Origin: an uncultured Rickettsiales bacterium
Lineage (GTDB): Bacteria > Pseudomonadota > Alphaproteobacteria > Rickettsiales > UBA1997
Direction: 5' to 3'
DNA length: 6,966 nucleotides
NCBI GenBank assembly: GCA_937927795.1
Contig: CALBSF010000235.1
Span: 1 to 6,966, forward strand
The position numbers were made by a program, and so were the translations under genes. Below the pieces are notes generated by a model, which was not told the DNA's origin, searched no databases, and worked only from the letters and a program-made list of their open reading frames with translations. This document shows positions 5,600 to 6,966 of this stretch, one piece after another (positions within the stretch are counted from its first letter, which is position 1; the number at the start of each line of letters is the position of its first letter).

Positions 5600-6914
5600 A
5601 AACCGCCTTAGTTTGTTTAGAAACTTTTTCATTACTAATTTCAAACTCCACCAAGCCACGTCCTTCAACATTCTGTGAGATAAAATCCTTTGGTAAAATT
5701 GTATAAACTTTTACAGTTTTTACTTCATTTGCCTTAACTTGCAGATTATCAATATCATCTTCGCTCTTAATTGACGCTTCTTTTGGCGATTTTATTGATA
5801 GGTGGAAAGTTTCTTCGTCGTGAGTTTTATTGATAATTTTTACAGTATAACCATTTCTAATATCACCATTTGATAAGGTTACAAAAAGTGGGTTGCGATC
5901 AGGAATTGCAGTTAGCTCTAGGGTTGATTTAAATATTAAACTTCTTAGCATTAAAGAAGAAACAACTAACAAAATTACGCTATAATAAATTGTTCTGGGT
6001 TTTAAAAATTTAAATTTATTTTCTTTCTTAGGATCAGCTAAGTGATTTAAAGTGTCATATCTAATTAATCCTTTTGGTAAATTCATTTTTTCCATCACAT
6101 TGTCGCAAGCGTCAATACAAAGGCCGCAAGCGATGCATTGCATTTGCAAACCATCTCTAATATCAATTCCAACCGGACAAACTACTACGCATTGTTTGCA
6201 ATCAATGCAATGGCCACGATTGGCAAAACTATCATCTTTTTTATGCTTGGCCCTAGGTTCGCCGCGTTTTTCATCATAAGTTATTATTAAAGTATTTTTA
6301 TCAAACATTGCTGATTGAAAGCGCGCATAAGGACACATATAAGTGCAAACATGTTCGCGGGCGAATCCGGCCATAATGTAGGTTGCACTAGCAATTCCAG
6401 CTATCCAGCCCAAAATTGTAAAATTTATTTCTTGGTTAAAAATATTTTTAGTAAGTAAAAAAGCATCGTTAAAATAGCAAACAAAGCTGTATCCAGTAAT
6501 AATTGAAACTATAATCCAACTTAAATGAGTTAAGAATTTTTTATAGAATTTGCGAAAATTATTTCTTCGATCAAGTAAAATTCTCTCGTTGCGATCTCCC
6601 TGAAATAAGCGCTCAAGGGCGATAAAAATATCGGTCCAAACTGTTTGAAAGCAGGCATATCCACACCAAATTCTTCCAAAAAGAGAAGTAACAAAAAATA
6701 ATAAAAGCGCAGAAAAAATTAAAATTCCCATTAAATAATAAACTTCTTGTGGCCAAATTTCGATGAAGAAGAAATATAATTTACTGTTAGGTAGATCAAT
6801 CAAAATCGCTTGATTGGGTAAGTTTTCGCCGCGATTAAAGCGTAAAAAAGGCGAAAAAAGATAGATGCTTAAAAAAACAGAATTTAAAATCCATTTTAAT
6901 TTACGAAATTTGCC
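5586..6914 (-). CDS. ccoG: Cytochrome c oxidase accessory protein CcoG (FixG/RdxA), 5'-truncated
   Basis: Membrane polyferredoxin needed for assembly of cbb3-type cytochrome oxidase, linked to copper reduction for its CuB site. 442 genomic residues remain (numbered here from the adapter-derived start, so genomic sequence begins at residue 7, GKFRKLKW). Membrane segments are visible near 14-32, 65-86, 137-155, 172-190 and 315-332. Redox motifs: CGYAC (90-94), CTYMCPYARFQSAMFD (196-211), then two ferredoxin-like [4Fe-4S] motifs, CIDCKQCVVVCP (242-253) and CIACGLCIDAC (266-276). The C-terminal 110 residues form the periplasmic Ig-like domain usual in this family. The motif normally read CGYACPQTVWT has Phe for Pro here. 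Roughly 20 or more N-terminal codons and the start are missing because genomic sequence stops at about 6915; the open frame continues to a GTG at 6932 only through adapter. The cbb3 operon (ccoNOPQ) would be expected beyond the contig end. Confidence 0.95.
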   Translation of the reverse strand, partial: GKFRKLKWILNSVFLSIYLFSPFLRFNRGENLPNQAILIDLPNSKLYFFFIEIWPQEVYYLMGILIFSALLLFFVTSLFGRIWCGYACFQTVWTDIFIALERLFQGDRNERILLDRRNNFRKFYKKFLTHLSWIIVSIITGYSFVCYFNDAFLLTKNIFNQEINFTILGWIAGIASATYIMAGFAREHVCTYMCPYARFQSAMFDKNTLIITYDEKRGEPRAKHKKDDSFANRGHCIDCKQCVVVCPVGIDIRDGLQMQCIACGLCIDACDNVMEKMNLPKGLIRYDTLNHLADPKKENKFKFLKPRTIYYSVILLVVSSLMLRSLIFKSTLELTAIPDRNPLFVTLSNGDIRNGYTVKIINKTHDEETFHLSIKSPKEASIKSEDDIDNLQVKANEVKTVKVYTILPKDFISQNVEGRGLVEFEISNEKVSKQTKAVFIVK

Positions 6915-6915
6915 T

Positions 6916-6966
6916 AGATCGGAAGAGCACACGTCTGAACTCCAGTCACATCACGTTATCTCGTAT
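6916..6966 (+). other. Illumina TruSeq-type adapter with index (non-genomic artefact)
   Basis: The sequence begins AGATCGGAAGAGCACACG and continues through all 34 bases of the standard indexed (read 1 side) adapter to 6949. It is followed by the 8-base index ATCACGTT (6950-6957) and then ATCTCGTAT (6958-6966), the start of the adapter's flow-cell end. This is read-through of an untrimmed sequencing library adapter joined to the contig end. The genomic sequence ends at 6915. Confidence 0.98.

Noticed and set aside
6052..6279. 75-codon plus-strand open frame opposite the ferredoxin part of ccoG
   Set aside because: It is the complement of the conserved cysteine-cluster region and shows no independent coding signal.

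Overview
The window is an AT-rich bacterial contig end carrying seven protein genes. It most likely comes from an alphaproteobacterium, possibly a Rickettsiales-like or related AT-rich lineage. The evidence is the Fur protein, which lacks the usual CxxC pair and has the HHDHLVDITTDEVIEF style typical of alphaproteobacterial Fur/Mur, plus a CTTG-N17-(C/Y)TATnT-like heat-shock promoter in front of htpG. Genus cannot be determined from this sequence.

Layout from left to right. A small lipoprotein gene (24-362, minus) diverges from htpG (496-2385, plus), the bacterial Hsp90 chaperone. htpG converges on guaB (2442-3932, minus), IMP dehydrogenase of guanine nucleotide synthesis, with a 14-bp perfect hairpin between the two stops. 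guaB is divergent from a tight plus-strand run: fur (4341-4760), mntA (4764-5168) and hepT (5165-5599). The 408-base gap between guaB and fur holds putative promoters and, between them, a 166-base near-palindrome (4087-4252) with perfect 36-bp arms, the least explained object in the window. hepT overlaps the convergent ccoG (5586-6914, minus) by 14 bases. ccoG encodes the polyferredoxin-like accessory protein for cbb3-type cytochrome oxidase.

The last 51 bases (6916-6966) are not genomic. They are an Illumina TruSeq-type adapter with an 8-base index. ccoG is therefore truncated at its 5' end, and the apparent start codon plus the first residues (MCSSDL) of its open frame are translated adapter.

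Functionally, the genes are mainly housekeeping: protein folding (HtpG), GMP synthesis (GuaB), iron or metal regulation (Fur) and copper/haem oxidase assembly (CcoG). To these is added a HepT/MntA toxin-antitoxin pair that appears co-transcribed with fur. I see no new multigene system. The palindromic element and the fur-TA arrangement are the points most worth following.
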